A program made the translations under genes and the position numbers. 63,533 bases of DNA from Cryobacterium sp. Y82 (GTDB lineage Bacteria > Actinomycetota > Actinomycetes > Actinomycetales > Microbacteriaceae), in NCBI RefSeq assembly GCF_002929495.1, contig NZ_PJJJ01000021.1, positions 1 through 63,533 of the forward strand, given 5' to 3'. Each line of letters begins with the position of its first letter. Positions within the stretch are counted from its first letter, which is position 1. The notes beneath the pieces were generated by a model. That model worked only from the letters and a program-made list of their open reading frames with translations. It searched no databases and was not told the origin of the DNA. Positions 32,425 to 41,099 of this stretch are shown here, piece by piece.

Positions 32425-33495
32425 GTGAAATCCAGAGTCCCCGTGATTCGACGCACCGCGTCGGTGACCAGCCAGGTGGGCCTCGGCGAACGTATTTTCT
32501 CGACTTCCGCCGACCGCGGCTTGGCGGCCAACATCGACGCCGGCATCGAAAAGGTCGAAGCGGCGCTCATCGATGAGCTCGTCTACGCCAACGAAATCGC
32601 CACCGTCACCAGCCGCTACCTGCTCAACGCCGGTGGAAAACGAGTGCGTCCCATGCTCGCGCTGCTTACGGCGCACCTGGGCGGGGGCGTCGTGCCCGAT
32701 GTTGTCACCGCGGCCACAGCCATCGAACTGACCCACTTGGCCTCGCTTTATCACGACGACGTCATGGACGACGCGGACAAGCGCCGTGGCGTGCCGAGCG
32801 CGCAAACCGTGTGGGGCAACTCCATCGCCATTCTCACGGGTGACCTACTGTTCGCTCGTGCCAGCCAGCTGATGGCCCGGCTCGGCGAACGCGCCATCAA
32901 ACTGCAGGCGACCACGTTCGAGCGCCTCGTGCTCGGTCAGTTTCAGGAGACGGTGGGCCCGCGCGCCGGTGAAGACCCGGTCACGCACTATATTCAGGTG
33001 CTCGCGGGAAAGACCGGTTCGCTCATCGCCGCGGCCGCCCAGGGTGGTGTGGTGTTCTCCAACGCCCCGGCCGAGTACGAGCAGCCGGTCGTGGACTTCG
33101 GTGAGAAGATCGGCGTCGCCTTTCAGCTCATCGACGATGTGCTCGATCTGTCACCGCAGCCGCAGGAGACGGGCAAAGTGCCCGGAACGGACTTGCGCGC
33201 CGGCGTGGTCACGCTTCCGCTGCTTCGATTGCGGGAACGTGCCGCAAGCGATGGGCCATCCGCTGATCTGCTGGGGCGGCTGGAACGTGACGTGATGACG
33301 GCCGGTGCTGAACAGGGCGCGGACGCGGACGCGGCGATCACGGCGCTGCGCGAGCATGCCGTCACGTCCGAGACCCTGGCCGAGGCGCACGGCTGGGCGC
33401 GCGACGCCGTCGCTGCCCTGAAACCGCTTCCGAACGGTTCGGTCAAGAAAGCCCTCACCCGATTCGCCGAGTCCATCGTCGAGCGCTCCAGCTAG
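32425..33495 (+). CDS. long-chain all-trans polyprenyl diphosphate synthase
   Basis: This 356-residue enzyme elongates isoprenyl diphosphates for the menaquinone side chain. The first aspartate-rich motif is SLYHDDVMDDADKRRG and the second is FQLIDDVLDLSPQ; substrate contacts appear in GGKRVRPMLALL. Product length cannot be read reliably. The frame is open far upstream into menG, but GTG 32425 is the only start that avoids a large overlap, and it has a leaderless promoter. Confidence 0.9.
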   Translation: MKSRVPVIRRTASVTSQVGLGERIFSTSADRGLAANIDAGIEKVEAALIDELVYANEIATVTSRYLLNAGGKRVRPMLALLTAHLGGGVVPDVVTAATAIELTHLASLYHDDVMDDADKRRGVPSAQTVWGNSIAILTGDLLFARASQLMARLGERAIKLQATTFERLVLGQFQETVGPRAGEDPVTHYIQVLAGKTGSLIAAAAQGGVVFSNAPAEYEQPVVDFGEKIGVAFQLIDDVLDLSPQPQETGKVPGTDLRAGVVTLPLLRLRERAASDGPSADLLGRLERDVMTAGAEQGADADAAITALREHAVTSETLAEAHGWARDAVAALKPLPNGSVKKALTRFAESIVERSS

Positions 33496-33556
33496 ACCCT
33501 ATTTGAAGGTGCACCTGGGCTTTGGCTCGGCGTGCCCGCGCAGTAAGGAATCTTCC

Positions 33557-34939
33557 GTGACCAAATTAAGACTGGCCATCGTCGGCGCAGGACCGGCGGG
33601 CATCTATGCCGCCGATATTCTGCTGAAGGCCGAGCGCAATTTTGAGGTCTCGATCGACCTGTTCGACCACCTGCCGGCGCCGTATGGCCTCGTGCGCTAC
33701 GGCGTCGCCCCCGACCACCCCCGCATCAAGGGCATTGTCACTGCGCTGCGGGGCGTGCTCGACAGTGGTGATATTCGCGTGTTCGGCAACGTGCGTTTCG
33801 GTGTGGACATCACCCTCGACGACCTCAAGAAGCACTACAACGCGGTCATCTTCGCGACCGGCGCCGTTCAGGATGCCGACCTCAATATTCCGGGCGCATC
33901 CCTGAAGGGTTCATACGGCGCCGCCGACTTCGTGAGCTGGTTCGACGGCCATCCCGATGTGGCGCGCACCTGGCCGCTCGACGCGCGCGAGATCGCCGTT
34001 ATCGGCAACGGCAATGTGGCCCTCGACGTTTCGCGCATGCTCATCAAGCACGCAGATGACCTGTTGCCGACGGAGATTCCCAGCAACGTGTATGACGGAT
34101 TGAATGGGTCACCGGTGACCGACGTGCACGTATTTGGGCGGCGCGGGCCGACATCCGTTAAATTCACGCCGCTGGAACTGCGTGAGGTGGGCGAGCTGAA
34201 TGATGTAGACATGATCGTCTACGACGAGGACTTTGAGTACGACGAGGCCGCTCAGGCCGCTGTCACGAGCAATAAGCAGGTCTTCGTGATCGATAAGACG
34301 CTGAACCAGTGGCGCGCCCGAGAGACCGGCACCGCCAGCCGCCGTCTGCACATGCACTTCTTCGCCAAGCCGGTCGAGTTGGTTGACGACGGGACCGGCA
34401 GGGTCGGTGCGTTCCGCTGGGAACGCACTACAACGGATGGCGCCGGCGGCGTCGTCGGCACCGGCGAAATTCGTGAGATCCCGGTGCAGGCCGTTTACCG
34501 GGCGGTCGGATACTTCGGGTCGGAGTTGCCGGACGTGCCGTTTGACAAGAAGCGCGGCGTCATTCCGAACCGTGAGGGCCAGGTGCTGCGCCGTGACCCG
34601 TCGGCCGGTACCGGCGGGCTTTTCAACCAGCAAATGTACGGCGTCTACGCGACCGGCTGGATCAAGCGAGGGCCGGTCGGCCTGATTGGCCACACCAAGA
34701 GTGATGCGATGGAAACCATTCGCCACCTGATCAATGACCTCGGTAACTGGTGGCGCCCCGAGTCGCCGGCGGAGGAGAGCATCGTGCACTTGCTCGATGC
34801 GCGCGGCGTGAAGTACACCGGTCTCGACGGTTGGCACAACCTCGACCAGCACGAACTCGCGCTAGGCGAGGCCGCTGGCCGCATCCGCATCAAGGTCGTC
34901 GACCGCGACGAAATGGTGGCGGTCTCCCGCGCCGAGTAG
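33557..34939 (+). CDS. FprA-like ferredoxin/flavodoxin-NADP+ reductase
   Basis: This 460-residue enzyme has two nucleotide sites. The FAD site is LAIVGAGPAGIYAADIL, followed by LPAPYGLVRYGVAPDHPRIK, the hallmark of adrenodoxin reductase/FprA. The NADP site is IAVIGNGNVALDVSRML. The C-terminal YATGWIKRGPVGLIGHTKSDA completes the signature. It passes electrons between NADPH and ferredoxin or flavodoxin. GTG 33557 follows AAGGAA; a start further upstream (33503) is less likely. Only 7 bp separate its stop from the convergent yajQ stop. Confidence 0.92.
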   Translation: MTKLRLAIVGAGPAGIYAADILLKAERNFEVSIDLFDHLPAPYGLVRYGVAPDHPRIKGIVTALRGVLDSGDIRVFGNVRFGVDITLDDLKKHYNAVIFATGAVQDADLNIPGASLKGSYGAADFVSWFDGHPDVARTWPLDAREIAVIGNGNVALDVSRMLIKHADDLLPTEIPSNVYDGLNGSPVTDVHVFGRRGPTSVKFTPLELREVGELNDVDMIVYDEDFEYDEAAQAAVTSNKQVFVIDKTLNQWRARETGTASRRLHMHFFAKPVELVDDGTGRVGAFRWERTTTDGAGGVVGTGEIREIPVQAVYRAVGYFGSELPDVPFDKKRGVIPNREGQVLRRDPSAGTGGLFNQQMYGVYATGWIKRGPVGLIGHTKSDAMETIRHLINDLGNWWRPESPAEESIVHLLDARGVKYTGLDGWHNLDQHELALGEAAGRIRIKVVDRDEMVAVSRAE

Positions 34940-34946
34940 CCGGGGG

Positions 34947-35435
34947 CTAGCGGAAGTTGGTGAACTGCAAGGCTACGTCGAGGTCCTTGCCCTTGAGTAG
35001 CGCCATCACGGCCTGCAGATCATCGCGGCTCTTGGAGCTGACCCGCAGTTCGTCACCCTGAATCTGGCTTTTGACGCCCTTTGGGCCCTCGTCGCGAATG
35101 ATCTTGCTGATCTTCTTCGCGTTCTCCTGGTCGATGCCGGCCTTCATGCTCGTCTCGATGCGGTACTCCTTGCCGGAGGCGAACGGTTCGCCGGCGTCGA
35201 GGCTGCGCAGTGAGATGCCGCGCTTGATCAGCTTGGCCTCGAACACTTCGAGGATCGCCTTGACGCGTTCCTCAGTGTTGGCTTTCATGAGCACCTTCTC
35301 GCCGCTCATTGCGATCGAAGCTCCCACGTTCTTGAAGTCGTAGCGCTGGGCGACTTCCTTGTGCGCCTGGTTGAGGGCGTTGTCGACCTCCATCGGGTCG
35401 ACCTTGCTGACGATGTCGAACGTTGAATCTGCCAT
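34947..35435 (-). CDS. YajQ-family nucleotide-binding protein
   Basis: This 162-residue protein has the YajQ family start [22 protein letters not shown] and [10 protein letters not shown], then [31 protein letters not shown]. YajQ proteins bind nucleotides, including cyclic di-GMP in some species; its role in actinobacteria is not settled. The ATG lies 6 nt after a TATCAT box on the minus strand. Confidence 0.9.
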   Translation of the reverse strand: MADSTFDIVSKVDPMEVDNALNQAHKEVAQRYDFKNVGASIAMSGEKVLMKANTEERVKAILEVFEAKLIKRGISLRSLDAGEPFASGKEYRIETSMKAGIDQENAKKISKIIRDEGPKGVKSQIQGDELRVSSKSRDDLQAVMALLKGKDLDVALQFTNFR

Positions 35436-35749
35436 TCCCCAATGATATCCGACCAGCGATAGTGCAAAAAGTACGCGATTGGACCCCTCACCCGGACGCT
35501 CCTTACGGTCTCGGGCATCAATAATCGCAAGGTCGCGGATAACGCCGGCATCGAAGGAGTCTCCGGCCTCGGCGTCGACGCGTCGACCGAGACGCGCACC
35601 CCGCCGACTGGCACGGGAGGGCCGCCCGCCGGGTAGCGGATGTGCCCCATTACGAAGATCCGCATCCGCTGATTTCTCGGTGAGGCGCTTCGTCTTGTAT
35701 TGTTAACCCGCGTCTCCGGTCAAGTGATTACACCTGGTCGGGAGCGCCT
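35436..35749. other. 314-bp intergenic region upstream of tRNA-Tyr
   Basis: I see no gene here. The yajQ -10 box is at 35442-35447. CTTGTATTGTTAAC near 35692-35705 is a possible -10 region for tRNA-Tyr. Open frames in this stretch have poor codon character. Confidence 0.4.
35442..35447 (-). promoter_or_regulatory. -10 box of yajQ (leaderless)
   Basis: TATCAT on the minus strand is followed by 6 nt and the ATG at 35435. Confidence 0.5.
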
Positions 35750-35834
35750 GGCGAGTTACCCAAGCGGCCAAAGGGATCTGACTGTAAATCAGACGGCGTA
35801 GCCTTCGTGAGTTCGAACCTCGCACTCGCCACCA
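35750..35834 (+). tRNA. tRNA-Tyr(GTA)
   Basis: This is a class II tRNA with a long variable arm. The acceptor strands are GGCGAGT/ACTCGCC, the discriminator is A and CCA is encoded. The anticodon loop CTGTAAA has GTA at 35784-35786. Confidence 0.96.
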
Positions 35835-35838
35835 GCGT

Positions 35839-35870
35839 TAAACAGGCAGGCCTCCGGGCCTGCCTGTTTA
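35839..35870 (+). terminator. intrinsic terminator after tRNA-Tyr
   Basis: A perfect 14-bp stem, TAAACAGGCAGGCC/GGCCTGCCTGTTTA, has a 4-nt loop and starts 5 nt after the encoded CCA. Confidence 0.8.
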
Positions 35871-35888
35871 GGTTTAACGAGCTGCCTG

Positions 35889-35894
35889 TAGCGT
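35889..35894 (+). promoter_or_regulatory. -10 box of the inositol-phosphatase-like gene (leaderless)
   Basis: TAGCGT is followed by 6 nt and the ATG at 35901. Confidence 0.45.
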
Positions 35895-35900
35895 GAGGGT

Positions 35901-36737
35901 ATGACACATCCCGCCCCGACCGAGCTGCTCGACCTTGCACGCACCGTCGCCCTCACCGCCGGGGCGCTCGCCTGCCGGCGTCGCACGGAAGGGGTCGAGA
36001 TTGCCGCCTCGAAGTCGTCACCCGAAGACATCGTCACCGCGGCCGACCGCGAGGTCGAGTTACTCATTCGCGGCCTGCTCGCAGACGCCCGGCCGAACGA
36101 CGGGTTTTATGGCGAAGAATCCGACGCATCCGGGGGTAGCAGCGGGCTCACCTGGGTGGTCGACCCCATCGACGGCACCGTCAACTACCTCTACGGCATC
36201 CCGTTCTACGCCGTTAGTATCGCCGTCGTGCAGGGTGACCCCGACCCGGCCAGCTGGAACTCCCTCGCCGGCGCGGTCGTCAACCCCGCCCTCCGCGAGG
36301 TGTTCACCGCGTCGGAGGGCTCGGGCGCCTGGCTGGGCGACCAGCGCTTGCACGTGAATCACGACGTTCCACTCTCGTTCGCCCTGGCCGGCACGGGCTT
36401 CAGCTACGAGGCGGCCCGGCGGGTGTGGCAGGCTAATGTCGTGGGTGGTCTCATCGGCCAGGTGCGGGACATTCGTCGTATCGGTTCGGCCGCACTCGAC
36501 CTCTGCGCGGTGGCCTGCGGGCGCCTCGACCTTTATTTCGAACGCGGCCTCAATCCGTGGGACCACGCCGCCGGCGCCCTGATCGCCCGGGAAGCTGGTG
36601 CGCGGGTCGGCGCTCTACAAGCGGATGCCGAGGGCCGCGACTTGCTCATCGCCGCCGCTCCGGCCCTTTACGATCAGTTCGAACCGGTACTCACCGGGCT
36701 CTTCGAGCGCTTCCCGTCTGACGCAGAAGTCCGCTGA
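35901..36737 (+). CDS. inositol monophosphatase-family protein
   Basis: This 278-residue Mg-dependent phosphatase has the metal motifs GFYGEES, VVDPIDGTVNYLYGIPFYAVSIAV and NPWDHAAGALIAREAGARVG. In actinobacteria such enzymes act on inositol phosphate, histidinol phosphate or fructose-1,6-bisphosphate; the substrate cannot be fixed from sequence. The gene stands alone, with a strong terminator on one side and the M23 peptidase gene 160 bp away on the other. Confidence 0.88.
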   Translation: MTHPAPTELLDLARTVALTAGALACRRRTEGVEIAASKSSPEDIVTAADREVELLIRGLLADARPNDGFYGEESDASGGSSGLTWVVDPIDGTVNYLYGIPFYAVSIAVVQGDPDPASWNSLAGAVVNPALREVFTASEGSGAWLGDQRLHVNHDVPLSFALAGTGFSYEAARRVWQANVVGGLIGQVRDIRRIGSAALDLCAVACGRLDLYFERGLNPWDHAAGALIAREAGARVGALQADAEGRDLLIAAAPALYDQFEPVLTGLFERFPSDAEVR

Positions 36738-36796
36738 CACGATGCCCATTACCCCCTTTTGGGTGTGATTGGTCGCTTTCCTCTGGTATTCTCAGG

Positions 36797-36829
36797 GTTA
36801 CGCGTTACCCTTAACCGATTCGTTATACT
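36797..36829 (+). promoter_or_regulatory. direct repeats and -10 box upstream of the M23 peptidase
   Basis: GTTACGC and GTTACCC lie 7 bp apart (near 36797-36810), followed by a TATACT box at 36824-36829. A response regulator such as MtrA, which controls wall peptidases in related actinobacteria, is a possible binder, but the match is weak. Confidence 0.3.
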
Positions 36830-36897
36830 GATTCTTCGTCATTTGGCGTTATCCAGAACGAGTACTAGATCCCGTCCTCTACGCCGAAAGCTGCATT

Positions 36898-38109
36898 TTG
36901 CCACGTCACATTCCACCCATGGACACCTTCGTGTCCGGTGAGAGTGACAGCACCGTATTTCCCCCGGCCGAGCCAGCAGCGCTTACTCGCAGGGAGCTTC
37001 GCGAGCGCGAGCGGGCTGCTTTCTCTCGGTTGGAATTACCGGATACGGCACCGCTTAACGAGACCGATGATGACTTCGTGCGGCTCAGCCCTGTCGCCGA
37101 GCTAGTCGTTGAAACCGATCTGGCCCTGCCGGACCTTGAACCGGTTGTGGTCACCGTGACTGACCGCATTGTCGCGGCCCTGCCGGTCGCCGACGCCGAG
37201 CCTACTGACTACGAAAAGTTGCTGGCTCCCGGCGTAACCCAGTCGATCCCGACGGTGATTCACGCCGCTGGTGAGCGACCACGTCGCCAGCGCATCGAGC
37301 AGAAGCCGGGTGAAGCGTTCGCCCCCGCGCGCGATTTCGTTCCCGCCGGGGCGCTGCCGCACCGACGTACCACGCGCCCGCGACCGCTCGGCAGCACCAT
37401 GCGCCAGCGTGCGGCCAAAGGCGCTTCGATTCTCGCCATGTCGTTCGTGGCTCTGATGGCCGTTGCTACGTCCATTCCCGCCGAGGCGTTATTGTCGTCA
37501 CAAGACGTGCAGGCATCCGTTCTTGAGTCGCAGCGTGTTCCGACAACTGAGAATATGCAGAGCATGGATCTGGCAGGCGGGGACACCGTCACCGTCGTGC
37601 GTGACGGCTACAAGTCGAGCACCATCGCCGAGGTTGCAGAGGCCAGCGGTATCCGCATGGAAGATACCTTCACTAATAACCCGAACGGCACCATTCAGTG
37701 GCCGTTCGCCGTTGGTGTGCATATCGGCGACCAGATCGGCTACCGCAATTGCGCCGGCTGTTCGGTGAACCACGGCGGCCAGGACTTCAACCCGGGCGTC
37801 GGCGCACCGATCCAAGCCATTTCCGACGGTGTGGTCAGCTATGCCGAAGACGGCGAAGCCAGCCTCGGCGTGCACATGATGATCGACCACATGATCAATG
37901 GTGAGCTCGTCACCAGCGTGTACGCGCACATGATTCACGGATCGATGCTCTTCAAGGAAGGTGACGTGGTCAAGGTCGGCCAGGTCATCGGCAAGACCGG
38001 CAGCACCGGGATGTCGACCGGCCCGCACCTGCACTTCGAGATTCGTCAGGGCGGAATCGCCGGGACCAAGGTCGACCCGCTCGCCTGGCTCTACGCCAAT
38101 ACCAACTAA
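36898..38109 (+). CDS. M23-family peptidoglycan endopeptidase (LytM type)
   Basis: This 403-residue protein has a long charged N-terminal region (about 1-160), a membrane anchor or signal at about 175-200 (GASILAMSFVALMAVATSIP) and a C-terminal M23 domain. The zinc motifs are NHGGQDFNPG and STGPHLHFEIRQGG, with HMMIDH and YAHM between. It should cleave cross-links in the cell wall during growth or division. The long N-terminal cytoplasmic part is unusual for a secreted hydrolase and could tether or regulate it. TTG at 36898 or ATG at 36919 is the start. Confidence 0.85.
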   Translation: MPRHIPPMDTFVSGESDSTVFPPAEPAALTRRELRERERAAFSRLELPDTAPLNETDDDFVRLSPVAELVVETDLALPDLEPVVVTVTDRIVAALPVADAEPTDYEKLLAPGVTQSIPTVIHAAGERPRRQRIEQKPGEAFAPARDFVPAGALPHRRTTRPRPLGSTMRQRAAKGASILAMSFVALMAVATSIPAEALLSSQDVQASVLESQRVPTTENMQSMDLAGGDTVTVVRDGYKSSTIAEVAEASGIRMEDTFTNNPNGTIQWPFAVGVHIGDQIGYRNCAGCSVNHGGQDFNPGVGAPIQAISDGVVSYAEDGEASLGVHMMIDHMINGELVTSVYAHMIHGSMLFKEGDVVKVGQVIGKTGSTGMSTGPHLHFEIRQGGIAGTKVDPLAWLYANTN

Positions 38110-38146
38110 CGCAGCTCGGGCCAGTCCCGGTCGTTGGCAGGCGCAC

Positions 38147-38230
38147 AACTCCTGCAAATTCCTGCGCCCGAACAGTGAAGACGCGGGAAGTCGCGGGAGT
38201 TTTTTGGAACGCCCGCAAATTGCAGGAGTT
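38147..38230. repeat. inverted repeat between the M23 and alarmone synthetase genes
   Basis: AACTCCTGCAAATT (38147-38160) pairs with AAATTGCAGGAGTT (38217-38230). The loop holds related pieces (CCTGCGCCCG, GCGGGAAGTCGCGGG, GCGGGAGTTTTTT). It lies between convergent genes and may terminate both. Confidence 0.55.
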
Positions 38231-38269
38231 ATGCGGGTCGGGCGGCCAGCTCCGGGCGCCGCCGCCGGT

Positions 38270-39094
38270 CTAGCTCGGTTCGCTTCGCCCGCGCATGAAG
38301 GACTCGAGCAGGCCCTTCGGTAGCGGAAACGGCGGCAGGCCGTCGAAGCTGAACAGATCGGCGTCGTCGGTGACGGGCTCCAGAGCCACAACCTGGTCGT
38401 GCAGTAGTTCCATCTTCACATCGAGCCGGTTGGCGGCGTCCGCTGCCTGCCGCAAGTCTTCTACCAGGGTGTCTGGCACGGCGCCGTTGTACTTGTAGTA
38501 GATCTTGTGTTCCAGGCTCGCCCAAAAGTCCATCGCGATCGTGCGGATCTGAATCTCAACCGTGACTGGCTGCACACGGTCGGACATGAATACCGGGATC
38601 GCCACGATGAGGTGCAGGCTCTGATACCCGTTGGCCTTGGGTTCTCGGATGTAGTCCTTGACCTGGAGCACCGTCACGTCGCGCTGTCCGGCGAGCATGT
38701 CGCGAACGCGATAGGTGTCGGAGATGAAACTGCAGGTGATGCGAATTCCGGCGATGTCCTGGATGTTGTCGCGGATCCCGATCAGCTCGAGCGGATGCCC
38801 CTTGCGGATGGCCTTCTTGAGAATGCCCTCCGGTGACTTGAGCCGGGAGCTGACGTGCTCGATCGGGCTGTAATCATGAATCGCGCTGAATTCCTCCTTC
38901 AAGATGTTGATCTTGGTCAGTATCTCGTCGGTCGCGAACTTGTACGACATCATGAACCGAGTCAGTTCGAGCTTCAACTCCCGCATGGCGGCGATGCTCT
39001 CAGCGGCACTGGGCGCGACGGTACCGGAGTCGGGGGCGACGACGCTGCCCTCGTCGGCTGCGCTGCCGACGGGTGCAGCGTCGAACGCGGTCAT
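38270..39094 (-). CDS. small alarmone synthetase (RelA/SpoT synthetase domain)
   Basis: This 274-residue protein has only a ppGpp synthetase domain. Visible motifs are FATDEILTKINILKEEF, SSRLKSPEGILKKAIRKG, RDNIQDIAGIRITCSFISDTYRV, REPKANGYQSLHLIV and VEIQIRTIAMDFWASLEHKIYYKY. There is no HD hydrolase domain and no regulatory TGS/ACT part, so it resembles RelQ/RelP-type enzymes. It overlaps the upstream alpha-glucosidase by 4 bp, so the two are translated from one mRNA. Confidence 0.9.
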   Translation of the reverse strand: MTAFDAAPVGSAADEGSVVAPDSGTVAPSAAESIAAMRELKLELTRFMMSYKFATDEILTKINILKEEFSAIHDYSPIEHVSSRLKSPEGILKKAIRKGHPLELIGIRDNIQDIAGIRITCSFISDTYRVRDMLAGQRDVTVLQVKDYIREPKANGYQSLHLIVAIPVFMSDRVQPVTVEIQIRTIAMDFWASLEHKIYYKYNGAVPDTLVEDLRQAADAANRLDVKMELLHDQVVALEPVTDDADLFSFDGLPPFPLPKGLLESFMRGRSEPS

Positions 39095-40791
39095 GGCTGG
39101 ACGGTGAGCAACCAGGCCGTCGCGTCTCCCGGCAGGGTGCGGCCGACGAGTTCTTCGCTCGCCAACAGAACGTCACCGGCGGGCAGCTGGATGGAGGCCG
39201 ATCCAGTGTTAGCGACGACGGTCACGTCGCCGTTGCGGTACGCCGCGACCGCGGGGTCGAAACCGCCCTGCCACTCGACGGTGCCGGAGGCGAGGGAGTG
39301 CTCCCGGCGCAGTCGCAGAGCGAGCTTGTACAGCTCGAGGGTTGAGTCGGCCACGCCGTCTTGCTGGTCGCGGGCCAGCCCGGCCCACTCTGCCGGTTGC
39401 GGCAGCCAGCTCTTCGCGCCCGTGCTGAAGCCGAACGATTCGCTGGCGGCTTCCCACGGAATCGGCACGCGGCATCCGTCTCGCCCGTAACGCTCACCGT
39501 TGGTGCGAAACCAGGTGGGGTCTTCGCGGGCATGGTCGGGCAGGTCGACGGCTTCTGGCAGGCCGAGTTCCTCACCCTGGTACAGATAGCTCGAGCCGGG
39601 AAGCGACAGCATCAAAGCGGATGCCGCCCGCGCGCGCCGCAGCCCCAGAACCGTGTCGGGCAGGCCAACTGTCTTGGGGCCAATGCCGTGACCCTGCAGA
39701 TTATCACCGGTGAGGGCCAGCCGAGAAGCGTGGCGCACAACGTCGTGGTTGGAGAGTACCCAGGTGCTCGGCGCACCGACGTTGCCGAAAGCTTCGAGCG
39801 AATCGTCGATGACGCTCTTCAGCTGCGTCGCGTTCCACGGGGTTTCCAGGTAGGCGAAGTTGAAGGCCTGATGCATCTCGTCTGGGCGCACCCACTTAGC
39901 CATCTGGCTGAGCGGATCGACCCAGGCTTCGGCCGCGAGAACGCGGTCGCCGGGGTAGGCGGCGAGTACCTGGTGCCAGTCGCGGTAGATCTCGTGCACG
40001 CCGTCCTGCGCCCAGTAGGGGGCGGTCAGCGGCGTCTCGGCGGTGATGCCCGGTTCGAGAATGGATGACGGCGCCCCGCCCATGCTGCCACCCTCTGCGG
40101 GCGGCGTGTAGTCGGGGAGGCCGGGCGCCTTGATCATGCCGTGCGCAACATCCACTCGAAAGCCGTCGACGCCGCGGTCGAGCCAGAAACGCAGCACCGC
40201 GCGAAACTGCTCGCGCACCCACTCGCTATCCCAGTCGAAGTCGGGCTGACTGCTGTCGAACAGATGCAGGTACCACTGGCCGGGGGTGCCGTCGGGATCG
40301 GTCGTGCGGGTCCAGGCGAGACCGCCGAAGACAGACTCCCAATTGTTCGGGGGGAGCTCGCCGTTGTCTCCTTTGCCGTCGCGAAAGGTGTAGCGGGCGC
40401 GTTCTTCACTGCCAGGGCTGGCGGCGAGGGCAGCCTGGAACCAGCCGTGGTCGCTTGAGGAATGGTTGGGCACGATGTCGACGATGACCCGGATTCCGAG
40501 GTCGTGGGCGGTGCGCTGCAGCACGTCGAAGTCGTCGAGGGTGCCGAACAAAGGGTCGACGTTGCAGTAGTCGGAAACGTCGTAGCCTGCATCGCGTTGT
40601 GGCGAGGTATAGAAAGGAGACAACCAAATGGCATCGATGCCGAGGTCTTTGAGCTGCGGCAGGCGCGCGCTGATGCCGGCAAGGTCGCCCATGCCATCCC
40701 CGTTCGCGTCAGCGAACGATCGGGGATAGATCTGATAGATGACGGCGGTGCGCCACCACTCGGTGCCAGGGGTCAGTTCGGTGCCAGTCAT
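39091..40791 (-). CDS. GH13 alpha-glucosidase
   Basis: This 566-residue glycoside hydrolase family 13 enzyme cleaves alpha-glucosides such as maltose or isomaltose. The catalytic nucleophile Asp214 is in GFRVDVAHG, the acid/base Glu288 in VLAAEAWVD and Asp350 in VLSNHD; IVDIVPNHSS is the first conserved region. There is no signal peptide, so it acts in the cytoplasm. It is cotranscribed with the alarmone synthetase downstream. Confidence 0.9.
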   Translation of the reverse strand: MTGTELTPGTEWWRTAVIYQIYPRSFADANGDGMGDLAGISARLPQLKDLGIDAIWLSPFYTSPQRDAGYDVSDYCNVDPLFGTLDDFDVLQRTAHDLGIRVIVDIVPNHSSSDHGWFQAALAASPGSEERARYTFRDGKGDNGELPPNNWESVFGGLAWTRTTDPDGTPGQWYLHLFDSSQPDFDWDSEWVREQFRAVLRFWLDRGVDGFRVDVAHGMIKAPGLPDYTPPAEGGSMGGAPSSILEPGITAETPLTAPYWAQDGVHEIYRDWHQVLAAYPGDRVLAAEAWVDPLSQMAKWVRPDEMHQAFNFAYLETPWNATQLKSVIDDSLEAFGNVGAPSTWVLSNHDVVRHASRLALTGDNLQGHGIGPKTVGLPDTVLGLRRARAASALMLSLPGSSYLYQGEELGLPEAVDLPDHAREDPTWFRTNGERYGRDGCRVPIPWEAASESFGFSTGAKSWLPQPAEWAGLARDQQDGVADSTLELYKLALRLRREHSLASGTVEWQGGFDPAVAAYRNGDVTVVANTGSASIQLPAGDVLLASEELVGRTLPGDATAWLLTVQP

Positions 40792-40797
40792 TCTAAA

Positions 40798-40803
40798 ATG
40801 CTA
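40798..40803 (-). promoter_or_regulatory. -10 box of the alpha-glucosidase operon (leaderless)
   Basis: TAGCAT on the minus strand is followed by 6 nt and the ATG at 40791. Confidence 0.5.
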
Positions 40804-40917
40804 CGGCATTGGCGCTGTGTGCCTGTAGCGTGGGAAGTGGTCTAGAGCGCCCTGTCGGGGTGATAAAGTTTCTAGGTTGCCAAAAACGCGGCATTGCTAC
40901 TGTTTTTTGGTTGCTTT

Positions 40918-40989
<72 letters not shown>

Positions 40990-41020
40990 CAGGCTTGGAA
41001 GCGAACAGCCGACAAGTCGC

Positions 41021-41094
41021 GGCGGGGTAGCTCAGTTGGTTAGAGCACACGGCTCATAATCGTGGTGTCGCGGGTTCAATTCCCGCTCCCGCTA
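41021..41094 (+). tRNA. tRNA-Met(CAT), elongator type
   Basis: The acceptor strands are GGCGGGG/TCCCGCT with discriminator A. The anticodon arm is CACGG-CTCATAA-TCGTG with CAT at 41055-41057, and the T-arm is GCGGG/CCCGC. The paired first acceptor position and the stem match elongator rather than initiator tRNA. A truncated integrase lies just downstream, so the 3' half of this gene is the likely attachment site of the island. Confidence 0.95.
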
Positions 41095-41099
41095 CAAAA

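Noticed and set aside
35306..35665. 120-codon minus-strand frame upstream of yajQ
   Set aside because: It overlaps yajQ in another frame and has low-complexity Pro/Arg content.
5988..36827. Shared ACCGATTCGTTATA upstream of the winged-helix gene region and the M23 gene
   Set aside because: A 14-nt match is expected several times by chance in 63 kb on two strands.
36738..36897. Cyclic di-AMP (ydaO) riboswitch upstream of the M23 peptidase
   Set aside because: These elements often precede wall hydrolases in actinobacteria, but the conserved core sequences are absent and the leader is too short.
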